This document shows, piece after piece, positions 45,655-53,304 of a DNA stretch of 64,000 bases. The number at the start of each line of letters is the position of its first letter. Position 1 is the first letter of the stretch. Position numbers and translations under genes: made by a program. The DNA comes from Caulobacter sp. BP25 (GTDB lineage: Bacteria > Pseudomonadota > Alphaproteobacteria > Caulobacterales > Caulobacteraceae): the NCBI RefSeq assembly GCF_002737755.1, contig NZ_PEGH01000018.1, positions 558,001-622,000 on the forward strand, read 5' to 3'. The notes beneath the pieces were generated by a model. It made no database searches and was not told where the DNA came from. It saw only the letters and a program-made list of their open reading frames with translations.

Positions 45655-45896
45655 CGATCCGGGGGGCGGTGTTCGACAGTTCCTGGGTGATGGTCGAGGC
45701 GGCGATCCAGGGTCTTGGCGTAGCGCTGGCGCCGCCCAATATGTTCACGCGAGACCTGGCCCAAGGAAGCCTGGTCCGCCCCTTCGACATCGAGGTCGGG
45801 GCGGGTCGCTACTGGCTGACCTGGCTGAAATCCAAGGCCCCGAACCCCGCCTTGAAGGCCTTGCTGGCGTGGCTTTCTATGTCGCAAACGGAATAA
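45655..45896 (+). pseudogene. C-terminal remnant of a LysR-type (AmpR/GcvA-like) regulator
   Basis: Reading rightward, RGAVFDSSWVMVEAAIQGLG and VALAPPNMFTRDLAQGSLVRP match the end of the effector domain of AmpR/GcvA-like LysR regulators, finishing YWLTWLKSKAPNPALKALLAWL. The helix-turn-helix and most of the effector domain are absent. The fragment is fused, tail to tail across a lost centre, to the bla remnant, which fits deletion within a divergent bla-ampR pair. Confidence 0.8.
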
Positions 45897-46074
45897 TTTT
45901 CATCGGAACCAAACCCTGCCGTTCGGGTTCGCGCGCGGTAGTAATGTGCTTGAAAATCAATGCTCAAGCTTGACCCGGAAGCGCCAGAATCGCGCCCATC
46001 TTTGGCCAAGTTCGGCTGTCCGTTTTGACGATGCGAGCGTTGCAGGACGCCGCGTCAGTACGGACGAGAAACCA

Positions 46075-46644
46075 ATGATAGCAAGCTCCAAGACCATCAT
46101 GGTCGCCGCCGCCCTGGTGATGGGCGGCCTTACGGTCAGCGGCTGCGCGACCAAGAAGTACGTCAACACCCAGGTCGGGGCGGTCAACGAGCGGGTCAGC
46201 GCTCACGACACCCAGATCGGCGAGCTGGACAAGACGTCCAAGGACGCCCTGGACCGCGCCATCGCCGCCGGCAAGCTGGCGGAGGGCAAGTTCCAGTACG
46301 CCCTGGTGCTCAGCGACGACTCCGTGAAGTTCCCGGTCAACGCCGCCACCCTGTCGCCGGAAGCCGAGCAACGCCTGTCGGAGTTCACTGAGAAGCTGAA
46401 GGCCGACAACAAGAACGTCTACCTGGAGATCCAGGGCCACACCGACAATTCGGGCTCGAAGGCATACAACGACGAGCTCGGCGAAAAGCGCGCCGAGACG
46501 GTGCGCAAGTTCCTCAGCCAGCACGGTGTCGCCCTGAACCGGATGGCGACGATCTCCTACGGCCAGGACGCTCCGGTCGCCCCGAACGAGACGCGCGAAG
46601 GCCGAGCCCAGAACCGCCGCGTCGTCGTGATGGTGCTCTCGTAG
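46075..46644 (+). CDS. OmpA-family lipoprotein
   Basis: A 190-residue outer-membrane lipoprotein. The signal ends in LTVSGC (lipobox, Cys near residue 24). A short helical, coiled-coil-like region (VNTQVGAVNERVSAHDTQIG) precedes the OmpA C-terminal domain (about 85-188), with peptidoglycan-binding motifs LEIQGHTDNSGSKAYNDELGE and RAQNRRVVVMVL. It probably links the outer membrane to the cell wall. The ATG at 46075 gives a proper lipoprotein signal; an earlier ORF start lacks one. A family E repeat begins at the stop. Confidence 0.93.
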   Translation: MIASSKTIMVAAALVMGGLTVSGCATKKYVNTQVGAVNERVSAHDTQIGELDKTSKDALDRAIAAGKLAEGKFQYALVLSDDSVKFPVNAATLSPEAEQRLSEFTEKLKADNKNVYLEIQGHTDNSGSKAYNDELGEKRAETVRKFLSQHGVALNRMATISYGQDAPVAPNETREGRAQNRRVVVMVLS

Positions 46645-46751
46645 AGCGTGGCAGCCGAAAGTGTGAGCGGTTTGGGCGCCCGCCACGCTCTACACTTTGA
46701 AGAACGAGCCTGTTTATCCAATTCGGATCGCGATCCGAATTGGACAGGCTC
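46642..46751. repeat. Two-hairpin intergenic repeat, family E
   Basis: Hairpin 1 is TAGAGCGTGGC / GCCACGCTCTA. Hairpin 2 is a long near-perfect palindrome, GAGCCTGT...ACAGGCTC, with an inner 13-bp perfect arm pair CCAATTCGGATCG / CGATCCGAATTGG. It starts on the stop codon of the OmpA-like gene and may end its transcript. Confidence 0.85.
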
Positions 46752-46868
46752 TCTAGTTTTCCCGCGTTCCGGATCGGCGCTTCGGTCGGCATCAAGCCGG
46801 AGAGCCGGTCCTGGGCGGACTCGCCGGCGCGGGAGTGAGCGCCGCGCCGGCGAGGATTCGTCCTTCGG

Positions 46869-47666
46869 TCAGCCCGCCGTGTAGCGCGCCGCCGGAACAC
46901 GCCGCGACAGGTTCGGCCCCAGCTTGCCGCGCGCGGCCTGGAAAGCGTTCCAGTCGTCCTGATCGGGCAGCGACGGGATGGTGACGAGCTCGCCCTGGTC
47001 GAAGCCGGCGAGCGCCGCGTCGACCATGGCGTCGACGTCCATGACCATTTCCGGGTCGAATGCGCCGACGTCGATGCCCGCGCGCTCCCAGATCTCGGTG
47101 CGGGTGGCGCCGGGCAGCACAGCCTGCACGCGCACGCCCGTCGGAAGTTCCTGGCGCAGGCCCTGGGTCAGGAAGAGCACGAAGGCCTTGGTCGCCCCGT
47201 AGACCGTCGAGCGCATCTCCGGCAGAAGGCCGACCACCGAGCTCAGGTTTATGATGGTTCCATGGTCGCGCGGCGCGAAGGACGAGGCTGCGGCCTGGGC
47301 GAGACGAGTGACAGCCGTGACGTTCAGCTGGATCAGGCGCTCGATCGCATCGCGATCGCTGGCCACGAAGCCTTGACCGTCAGCCGCGCCGGCGTTGTTG
47401 ACCAGAACCTCTATCGCCGGATCAGAAGCCAGGCGTTCTTCCAGTTTTACGAGGTCGGCCTTGTTGGTCAGGTCGGCCTTGATCACCTCAACCTTCACGC
47501 CGGTTTCGGCCCGCAGGCGCTCGGCTACGGTGTTCAGGCGCGCCTCGTCGCGGGCGACCAGGATCAGGTCATGGCCGCGCTTGGCCAGACGGTCGGCATA
47601 GACCGCGCCGATGCCGGTCGAGGCGCCGGTGATCAGGGCCGCGCCTTTGGGGTTGCTGTCGCTCAT
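46869..47666 (-). CDS. Short-chain dehydrogenase/reductase
   Basis: A 265-residue classical SDR: the NAD(P)-binding TGASTGIGAVYADRLAKRG (residues 14-32), NNAGAADG, the catalytic Ser near INLSSVVGLLPEMRS, and YGATKAFVLFL (Tyr and Lys of YxxxK). The basic residues after the first strand (VARDEARL) favour NADPH. The substrate is unknown. It is divergent from an HxlR regulator with a palindrome between them, a common reductase/regulator pairing. Confidence 0.92.
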   Translation of the reverse strand: MSDSNPKGAALITGASTGIGAVYADRLAKRGHDLILVARDEARLNTVAERLRAETGVKVEVIKADLTNKADLVKLEERLASDPAIEVLVNNAGAADGQGFVASDRDAIERLIQLNVTAVTRLAQAAASSFAPRDHGTIINLSSVVGLLPEMRSTVYGATKAFVLFLTQGLRQELPTGVRVQAVLPGATRTEIWERAGIDVGAFDPEMVMDVDAMVDAALAGFDQGELVTIPSLPDQDDWNAFQAARGKLGPNLSRRVPAARYTAG

Positions 47667-47728
47667 GGTTCTCTAAAGTCCCTTGCCGAGGCCCCAGCGG
47701 TCCGGCTTGAACTCCTAGCTATGAGGTA

Positions 47729-47745
47729 ACTTGCATTTCGCAAGT
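47729..47745. promoter_or_regulatory. Palindromic operator between SDR and HxlR genes
   Basis: ACTTGC-ATTTC-GCAAGT is a perfect 6-bp inverted repeat in the 99-bp divergent region, suited to an HxlR dimer. Confidence 0.6.
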
Positions 47746-47765
47746 AAGTGGCCAGATATTTCGTC

Positions 47766-48260
47766 ATGAGCAAATCTGAACGCGCCCCCACCCAATGTCC
47801 GGTCGCTCGCACGCTGGAGCGGGTCGGCGATGCGTGGACCTTCCTGATCCTGCGTGACGCGGGCCAGGGACTGACCCGCTTCGACCAGTTCGAGAAGAGC
47901 CTGGGCGTGGCGCCCAATATCCTGACCAAGCGGCTGGCGGCGCTGGTCGAGAACGGCCTTCTGGAAAAGCGCGCCTACAGCACGCGGCCGCCGCGCTACG
48001 AGTATGTGCTGACGGACCTGGGGCGAGACTTCGGCGGCGTGCTGACGGCGATGCTGGCCTTCGGCAACCGCCACTTCGCGGTCGAGGGGATCGCTGGCCA
48101 ACTCGTGGACCGCCAGACAGGCCAGGCGGCCGAACCGATTCTGGTCGACCGGATCAGCGGCAAGCCGATCACGTCCGAGGGCTTCACCTACGCTCCCGGA
48201 CCGGCGGCGGGGGCGGAGGTGTTGGAACGCATGGCGTTCATGGCTGGGCGGGCTCAATAG
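47766..48260 (+). CDS. HxlR-family transcriptional regulator
   Basis: A 164-residue winged-helix regulator of the HxlR/DUF24 type: CPVARTLERVGDAWTFLILRD, FDQFEKSLGVAPNILTKRL and the wing YSTRPPRYEYVLTDLGRDF. The N-terminal Cys (TQCPVAR) is the residue that senses electrophiles or oxidants in several HxlR proteins such as YodB. It probably represses the divergent SDR gene. The ATG at 47766 is preferred over a GTG at 47748. Confidence 0.92.
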   Translation: MSKSERAPTQCPVARTLERVGDAWTFLILRDAGQGLTRFDQFEKSLGVAPNILTKRLAALVENGLLEKRAYSTRPPRYEYVLTDLGRDFGGVLTAMLAFGNRHFAVEGIAGQLVDRQTGQAAEPILVDRISGKPITSEGFTYAPGPAAGAEVLERMAFMAGRAQ

Positions 48261-48266
48261 TTCTTC

Positions 48267-48395
48267 CGATCTCCCCGGCGAAGGCCGGGGCCCAGATCGA
48301 ACCCACGGAAGCAGGAAAGCTCGCTCAGCCGCTGGCGCGATATCCCAAACCGATCCGGATGAATCTGGGCCCCGGCCTTCGCCGGGGAGGTCGGG
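48267..48395. repeat. Palindromic intergenic repeat, family B
   Basis: An inverted pair: GATCTCCCCGGCGAAGGCCG plus GGGCCCAGATCG at the left and GAATCTGGGCCCCGGCCTTC plus GCCGGGGAGGTCGGG at the right, between the HxlR and M28 genes. Confidence 0.85.
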
Positions 48396-48456
48396 TTTCG
48401 GGGTTGTCTGTTGAGTGTCGGACCGGCAACGTTCGCGCCTGTCTTCCGGAGTCGCC

Positions 48457-49845
48457 ATGCGCCTGTCTCTCGTCCTTGCCGCCGGCCTGATGGCGGCCGG
48501 CGTCGCCCACGCCGAAACGCCGGCTCCCCAAGCCCCTTCTGGTGACCAGCCGCTACTGCGCTCGCTCGCCGCCGACGTCGACGCCAAGGCGCTGGAGAGC
48601 ACCATCCGCTCGCTGGTCGGTTTCGGCACCCGCCACACCCTGTCGGACACCACCTCGCCGACGCGCGGCATCGGCGCGGCCCGCCGCTGGACCAAGGCTC
48701 GCTTCGAGGCGATCTCCAAGGACTGTGGCGGCTGTCTGACCGTCGAGACGCCGTCCCAGGTGGTCACCGGCCGGCGCATCCCCAAGCCGACCGAGGTGAT
48801 GAACGTCCTGGCGATCCAGAAGGGCGCCACCGATCCTGGTCGGGTCATCATCATCGCCGGCCATATCGACAGCCGCGTCTCCGACGTCATGGACTTCACC
48901 AGCGACGCCCCGGGCGCCAATGACGACGCCTCGGGCGTGGCGGCGGTGATCGAGGCCGCGCGTGTGCTGTCCAAGCACAGGTTCCCGGCCACCCTGGTCT
49001 ATGCGGTTCTCTCGGGCGAGGAGCAGGGCCTGTACGGCGGCAAGATCCTGGCCGACTACGCTCGCGTCAACGGCTGGAAGGTCGTGGCCGACCTCAACAA
49101 CGACATCGTCGGCAACAGCCGCGGCCAGAGCGGGTTGATGAACAACACGCAGGTCCGGGTCTTCTCCGAAGGCACCAAGGCGGTCGAGACGCCGGAGCAG
49201 GCCAATAGCCGCCGCTACAACGGCGGCGAGGTCGACAGTCCCTCGCGCAACCTGGCCCGCTATCTGGACGGCCTGGCCGACAAGTACCTGACCAACTTCG
49301 ACGTGGTGATGGTCTATCGCACCGACCGCTACGGCCGGGGCGGGGATCAGGTGCCGATGCTGGAGGCCGGCTATCCGGCCGTCCGGGTCACCGAGGCGGT
49401 CGAGAACTATGACCGCCAGCACCAGGACCTGCGCACCGAGAAGGGCAGGGTCTATGGCGACACCATTGAGGGCGTGGACTTTGCCTATCTGGCCCAGGTC
49501 ACCCGCCTGAACACGGTCGCCATGGCCAGCCTGGCCTCGGCCCCGCCGCCGCCGGCGGGCGTCAAGATCGAGGGAGCGGTCAGCGCCGACACCAAGGTCT
49601 CGTGGACCCCGACCCCCGGCGCGGCCGGTCACCGCGTCTGGTGGCGCGTGACCACCGACCCGCAATGGCGCCTGAACCGCTGGGTTCCGGAAGGGGCCAC
49701 GGCGACCCTGAAGGACGTGGTCATCGACGACTACTTCTTCGGCGTCTCGTCGGTCAGCCCCGATGGTTGGGAAAGCCCGGTGGTGTTCCCCGGCGCAGCG
49801 GGGAGTTTCGAGAGCCCGCCGCCGGCGGGGGCGGCCAAGCCTTAG
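48457..49845 (+). CDS. Exported M28 family metallopeptidase
   Basis: A 462-residue secreted aminopeptidase. A signal peptide (MRLSLVLAAGLMAAGVAHA) is followed by a peptidase domain with zinc ligands in IIAGHIDSR, GANDDASGVAAVIEAARVL and the catalytic SGEEQGLYGGKI, then PMLEAGYPAVRVTE and the last His near ENYDRQHQDL. A C-terminal fibronectin-like domain (about 365-455) follows. A well-placed GGAG precedes the ATG at 48457. It probably digests peptides in the periplasm or outside. Confidence 0.93.
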   Translation: MRLSLVLAAGLMAAGVAHAETPAPQAPSGDQPLLRSLAADVDAKALESTIRSLVGFGTRHTLSDTTSPTRGIGAARRWTKARFEAISKDCGGCLTVETPSQVVTGRRIPKPTEVMNVLAIQKGATDPGRVIIIAGHIDSRVSDVMDFTSDAPGANDDASGVAAVIEAARVLSKHRFPATLVYAVLSGEEQGLYGGKILADYARVNGWKVVADLNNDIVGNSRGQSGLMNNTQVRVFSEGTKAVETPEQANSRRYNGGEVDSPSRNLARYLDGLADKYLTNFDVVMVYRTDRYGRGGDQVPMLEAGYPAVRVTEAVENYDRQHQDLRTEKGRVYGDTIEGVDFAYLAQVTRLNTVAMASLASAPPPPAGVKIEGAVSADTKVSWTPTPGAAGHRVWWRVTTDPQWRLNRWVPEGATATLKDVVIDDYFFGVSSVSPDGWESPVVFPGAAGSFESPPPAGAAKP

Positions 49846-49966
49846 CGGATAGGCGAAACGACAAAGCTGTGGATCGTCGGGCGAGGTTTCGCCCGGCGAC
49901 AAAATTTCGCCCCAGCCGGCCTTGGATACAGCAGGCTCCTCGAATTAAGCGGCTTGCGGAGCGGGC

Positions 49967-50866
49967 ATGAGAGCGTTTGGCGTGGCTTTGGGTCTGGCGG
50001 TCGCGGTCGTCGTCTCCGGATGTTCGGCGCGTTCCGACGCCGAGCCGGCCAAGCCCCAAGCCTCGACCGAAGGCGCGCCCTATGCGCTGAAGGACACGCA
50101 GGTCTGGACCGTGCCCGATCCGGTCTCCGGGCGTCAGTACGAGGTCTTTGTCGCCCTTCCCCCCAACTATGAGAGCCAGCCGCAACGGCGCTATCCGGTG
50201 CTCTATGTCACGGACGCCGACTATGCCTTTCCCGTCATTCGTCAGCTGACGCGGCGGATGAACCTGGACGGTCCGGTGATCGAGGATTTCATCCTGGTCG
50301 GCCTATCCTATTCGCGAGGCGACAATGGCAAGGTTAGCCGCAACCGAGACTACACCCCCACCTCCAGCGGCAAGACGGGCTATGGCGGCGGGCCGGCCTA
50401 TCAGACCTATCTGAAGACCCAGGCGCTGCCGTTCATCGACGCGCGCTTCCGGACCGATCCCAAGCGGCAGGCGATCCTGGGCCATTCCTACGGCGGCCTG
50501 CTGGGCGCCCAGATTCTCTTCACCGAGCCTGGCCTGTTCCACACCTACATCCTGGGCAGTCCGTCCTTCTGGTTCGACGATGGACGCATGATGCGGATGG
50601 AAGCCGACTACGCGCGCACGCACCGCGACCTGCCGGCCGACGTGTTCATGTATGTCGGCGGCTACGAGACCCCGGGGACCCACCCGCGCAACAATCGGGA
50701 AACCGACCTGGTGGGGGATATGCGGGCCATGGAGCGAAACCTTCGGTCGCGGGGGTATCCGGGGCTGCGCGTTCAGTCGATCGCGCTCGAGGACGAGGAT
50801 CACCTGACCGTCGCCCCCGTGGGCTTCACGCGCGCGCTGCGGGCTGTCCTGCCGGCGAAGCCCTGA
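49967..50866 (+). CDS. Lipoprotein alpha/beta hydrolase (esterase D/IroE-like)
   Basis: A 299-residue lipoprotein (signal ending VVVSGC, Cys near residue 19). The hydrolase domain has YPVLYVTDADYAFP, the nucleophile ILGHSYGGLLGAQ (Ser near residue 170), and the His in LEDEDHLTVAPVGF. This matches COG2819 proteins, some of which hydrolyse siderophore esters (IroE/BesA). The siderophore link is only family-based. Its stop is 10 bp from the displaced GNAT 3' end, facing it. Confidence 0.88.
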   Translation: MRAFGVALGLAVAVVVSGCSARSDAEPAKPQASTEGAPYALKDTQVWTVPDPVSGRQYEVFVALPPNYESQPQRRYPVLYVTDADYAFPVIRQLTRRMNLDGPVIEDFILVGLSYSRGDNGKVSRNRDYTPTSSGKTGYGGGPAYQTYLKTQALPFIDARFRTDPKRQAILGHSYGGLLGAQILFTEPGLFHTYILGSPSFWFDDGRMMRMEADYARTHRDLPADVFMYVGGYETPGTHPRNNRETDLVGDMRAMERNLRSRGYPGLRVQSIALEDEDHLTVAPVGFTRALRAVLPAKP

Positions 50867-50871
50867 GATCG

Positions 50872-50920
50872 GGCTCTAGCCAATCAGGTCCGGGTCGTTT
50901 CGCTTCAGCCAAGCCGCCGC
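50872..50920 (-). pseudogene. Displaced 3' end of the 52890 GNAT gene
   Basis: These 49 bp repeat 52886-52934 in the same orientation with 45 of 49 identities. They encode the last 14 residues (AAAWLKRNDPDLIG), the TAG stop and four bases beyond. All four differences are synonymous (Lys AAG/AAA, Arg CGA/CGG, Asp GAC/GAT, Ile ATT/ATC). Homology ends four bases before the AraC-family stop. Confidence 0.87.
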
Positions 50921-50924
50921 CGGA

Positions 50925-51908
50925 CTAGGCCGTCCGACGATGGCCCTTGCGTAAGGCCTGGGGCGTCATGCCCGTCTGGGCCTTGAAGGCGCGGTTGAAC
51001 GGGCCGATCGAGCCGAAGCCGCAGTCGTAGGACAGGGTCAGGATCGGCAGGTGGTCGCACGCGGGGTCGCTCAGCCGTCGCTTGGCCTCCTCGATCCGGA
51101 AGTAGTTGGTCATCTGGCTGAAGTTGGGAAAGCCCAGCGGTCCGGTCACGCACTGGGTGATCTTGTACTCGGGCTCGCCCAGCCGGCGCGCGAGGTCGGC
51201 CACGCGCAGGTTGGGCTGGGCGTAGAGCGCCTCGTCGGCCATCAGTCGCCGGATCGCCTGGGCCAGGTCCTCGGCGTTGGCGGGAAGAGGGGCTTGGCGC
51301 GCGGCGCGGGCCGGCTCCAGCGGGTGGCGGCGGCGATAGGCGATGGCCGCGCCCATGCCGACCAGCGCCGCTAGCGCGCAGACCGGCTTTATCGCGGGAG
51401 TCCAGGGAGCCGGCGGCGCGCCGTTCGCCCAGAGCACGGCCACGACCAGCAACGCACCGTAGCCTGTGGTGAAGGCGAGGCGAAAACGCCGCTCGGAGCG
51501 CGGGGTGCGGGGTGACAGACCCTTCAAGGGCTCCAGAGTGGCCATCACCAGCATGGCCGAACTGATCAGTCCGCCCAGGTTGAGGGCCATCCGCGACAAC
51601 GGCGTCGCCAGATCGACCGACGCCCTCAGGGCCGCGCCGATCGCAACGAGGGTCAGGACCAGGATCAGCGGCCAAACGGCGCGCTGTGATCGGGGCGGCT
51701 GGAACAGTGCGCGGACCAGGAGCCATGACCAGCCGCAGGTGGCGTCACCCGCGATCGCCATGAGGTCGGAGGCGGGACCTAGTCGCTGCCCCAGCAGGCG
51801 CGCGAGGCAGAACGCGGTGATCGCCGCCGCGAACAGTCCGCCATAGAGGTAGGTCTCGGGCCAGCGGCGGCCGGGGCGCCCCATCGCTGTCTGGACCTCA
51901 ACGCGCAT
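50925..51908 (-). CDS. Membrane-bound AraC-family regulator
   Basis: A 327-residue protein. The N-terminal 210 residues contain about six transmembrane helices (for example LYGGLFAAAITAFCLARLLG and AVWPLILVLTLVAIGAAL). The C-terminal AraC helix-turn-helix domain (about 225-325) includes RVADLARRLGEPEYKIT and LTLSYDCGFGSIGPFNRAFK followed by QTGMTPQALRK. Membrane-embedded AraC proteins may sense membrane or lipid signals. The ATG at 51908 follows GAGGAG. It is divergent from a DUF2306 membrane protein, its likely target or partner. Confidence 0.88.
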   Translation of the reverse strand: MRVEVQTAMGRPGRRWPETYLYGGLFAAAITAFCLARLLGQRLGPASDLMAIAGDATCGWSWLLVRALFQPPRSQRAVWPLILVLTLVAIGAALRASVDLATPLSRMALNLGGLISSAMLVMATLEPLKGLSPRTPRSERRFRLAFTTGYGALLVVAVLWANGAPPAPWTPAIKPVCALAALVGMGAAIAYRRRHPLEPARAARQAPLPANAEDLAQAIRRLMADEALYAQPNLRVADLARRLGEPEYKITQCVTGPLGFPNFSQMTNYFRIEEAKRRLSDPACDHLPILTLSYDCGFGSIGPFNRAFKAQTGMTPQALRKGHRRTA

Positions 51909-52044
51909 ACGCGGCTGCTCCTCGGGTGCTGGCCCTGACGCTTCTTGGAACAATCCATAGCCGATTTCCAAATCGGCGAGACCATTTGTCGGATTTCGCT
52001 CACGCGCCAAGCCAACGGCAAGTCCGCAGAGGAGCGATGTGCGC

Positions 52045-52884
52045 ATGACGACGATGGATAGTCCAAACCCTGCGACCCCGAGCCGGGTCCCGCCCGGGCT
52101 GGCCGCCGACCAGATGCTGCGGCGCGCGGCCAAGGCCTGGTTCTGTGTTGCCGCGATCGGTCAGGCGGCCTTCATCTGGATGATCATCGCCCACTACGGC
52201 CGCAAGACCCTGGCCGGCGATCTGGCGGGCTGGAACGACAAGCCGATCATCAAGGGCTATGTCGCGGGCGACGGCCTGGGCAACGCTCTGTTCGCCGTTC
52301 ACGTCCTGTTGGCGGTCGTTGTGACTCTCGGCGGGCTGATGCAGCTGGTTCCCGCGATCCGAGCCAAGGCGCCGGCGCTGCATCGCTGGACCGGACGGGT
52401 GTTTTTTGTCACGGCGTTCGCCATGGCGCTGGGCGGACTTTGGCTGACCTGGGGGCGGCCGACCTATCTGTCTCTAGCCTCGGCGATCCTGGTGTCGCTG
52501 AACGGTGTCCTGATCCTGCTGTTCGCCGCCCAGGCCTGGCGAATGGCGGCGGCGCGGCGGCTGGACGCGCACCGGCGCTGGGCGCTGCGGGCCTATCTGG
52601 CGGTCAACGGCGTCTGGTTCCTGCGGGTGGCGCTGATGGTCTGGGCGCCGCTGACTCGAGGCTGGGGCATGGACCGCAAACTCTCGGGGCCGGCGGACAT
52701 CGCGCTGCAGCTCTGCGCCTATGTTTTGCCTCTGGTCGTGCTGGAGGCCTATCTCCGCGCACAAGCCGGGGCGAGCCCGCGCCTGAAGCGCGCCGTCGCC
52801 GTCCTGCTGACGGTGTCGACGGTCCTCACGGCGATGGGCGTGGCCGGGGCGGTCGCCTTCTTGTGGGGGCCCTACATGCTGTGA
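52045..52884 (+). CDS. DUF2306 multi-pass membrane protein
   Basis: A 279-residue integral membrane protein with about seven hydrophobic segments. HRWTGRVFFVTAFAMALGG and AHRRWALRAYLAVNGVWFLR contain the paired His-Arg motifs of the DUF2306 family, possibly haem or metal ligands as in cytochrome b561-like folds. The function is unknown. The ATG at 52045 with GAGGAG 10 bp upstream is preferred over a GTG at 52039. It is divergent from the membrane AraC regulator, and both lie inside the module between duplicated GNAT 3' ends. Confidence 0.85.
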   Translation: MTTMDSPNPATPSRVPPGLAADQMLRRAAKAWFCVAAIGQAAFIWMIIAHYGRKTLAGDLAGWNDKPIIKGYVAGDGLGNALFAVHVLLAVVVTLGGLMQLVPAIRAKAPALHRWTGRVFFVTAFAMALGGLWLTWGRPTYLSLASAILVSLNGVLILLFAAQAWRMAAARRLDAHRRWALRAYLAVNGVWFLRVALMVWAPLTRGWGMDRKLSGPADIALQLCAYVLPLVVLEAYLRAQAGASPRLKRAVAVLLTVSTVLTAMGVAGAVAFLWGPYML

Positions 52885-52889
52885 CGGCT

Positions 52890-53159
52890 CTAGCCGATCA
52901 GGTCCGGATCGTTCCGTTTCAGCCAAGCCGCCGCGTAGGAGCAGATCGGGGTGATCCGCATGCCATCGGCGCGGGCGACCTCGGCGACCTTTGTCATCAG
53001 GCGGCCGGCGGCGCCCTGGCCGCGCAGGGCCGGGTCGGCCTCGACGTGCGGGATCACCAGCCGCTGCCCCGCGCGCTGGTAGTCGGCGAAGGCCACCAGG
53101 CCGTCGACTTCCAGCTCGTAGCGGGACAGTTCGGGGTTGTGGCGGAAGGTGTCGGTCAT
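52890..53159 (-). CDS. Small GNAT-like acetyltransferase (YjdJ/GCN5-related)
   Basis: An 89-residue protein of the short GNAT family (COG2388). It shows SRYELEVDGLVAFADYQR, LVIPHVEADPALRGQGAAGRL (acetyl-CoA motif, R-G-Q-G-A-A) and the invariant ICSYAAAWLKRN near the C-terminus, typical of this group. The start is ATG 53159; upstream sequence is family A repeat. Its 3' end is duplicated at 50872-50920, marking a module junction. Confidence 0.9.
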   Translation of the reverse strand: MTDTFRHNPELSRYELEVDGLVAFADYQRAGQRLVIPHVEADPALRGQGAAGRLMTKVAEVARADGMRITPICSYAAAWLKRNDPDLIG

Positions 53160-53172
53160 GGGCTTTCCAACG

Positions 53173-53297
53173 TTTGATCCTCCCCCGCGTTGCGGGGGAG
53201 GTGGCCCAGCGGGCCGGAGGGGGCCAGCGCCGCTCATGCAGCATTAGCCCCCTCAGTCGCTCCGCGACAGCTCCCCCGCATCGCGGGGGAGCATCTC
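53173..53297. repeat. Palindromic intergenic repeat, family A
   Basis: The third copy of the 120-bp element: CCTCCCCCGCGTTGCGGGGGAGG at the left, CCCCCTCAGTCGCTCCGCG and GCTCCCCCGCATCGCGGGGGAGC at the right, between the thiolase and GNAT genes. Confidence 0.85.
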
Positions 53298-53304
53298 GTT
53301 TGCC

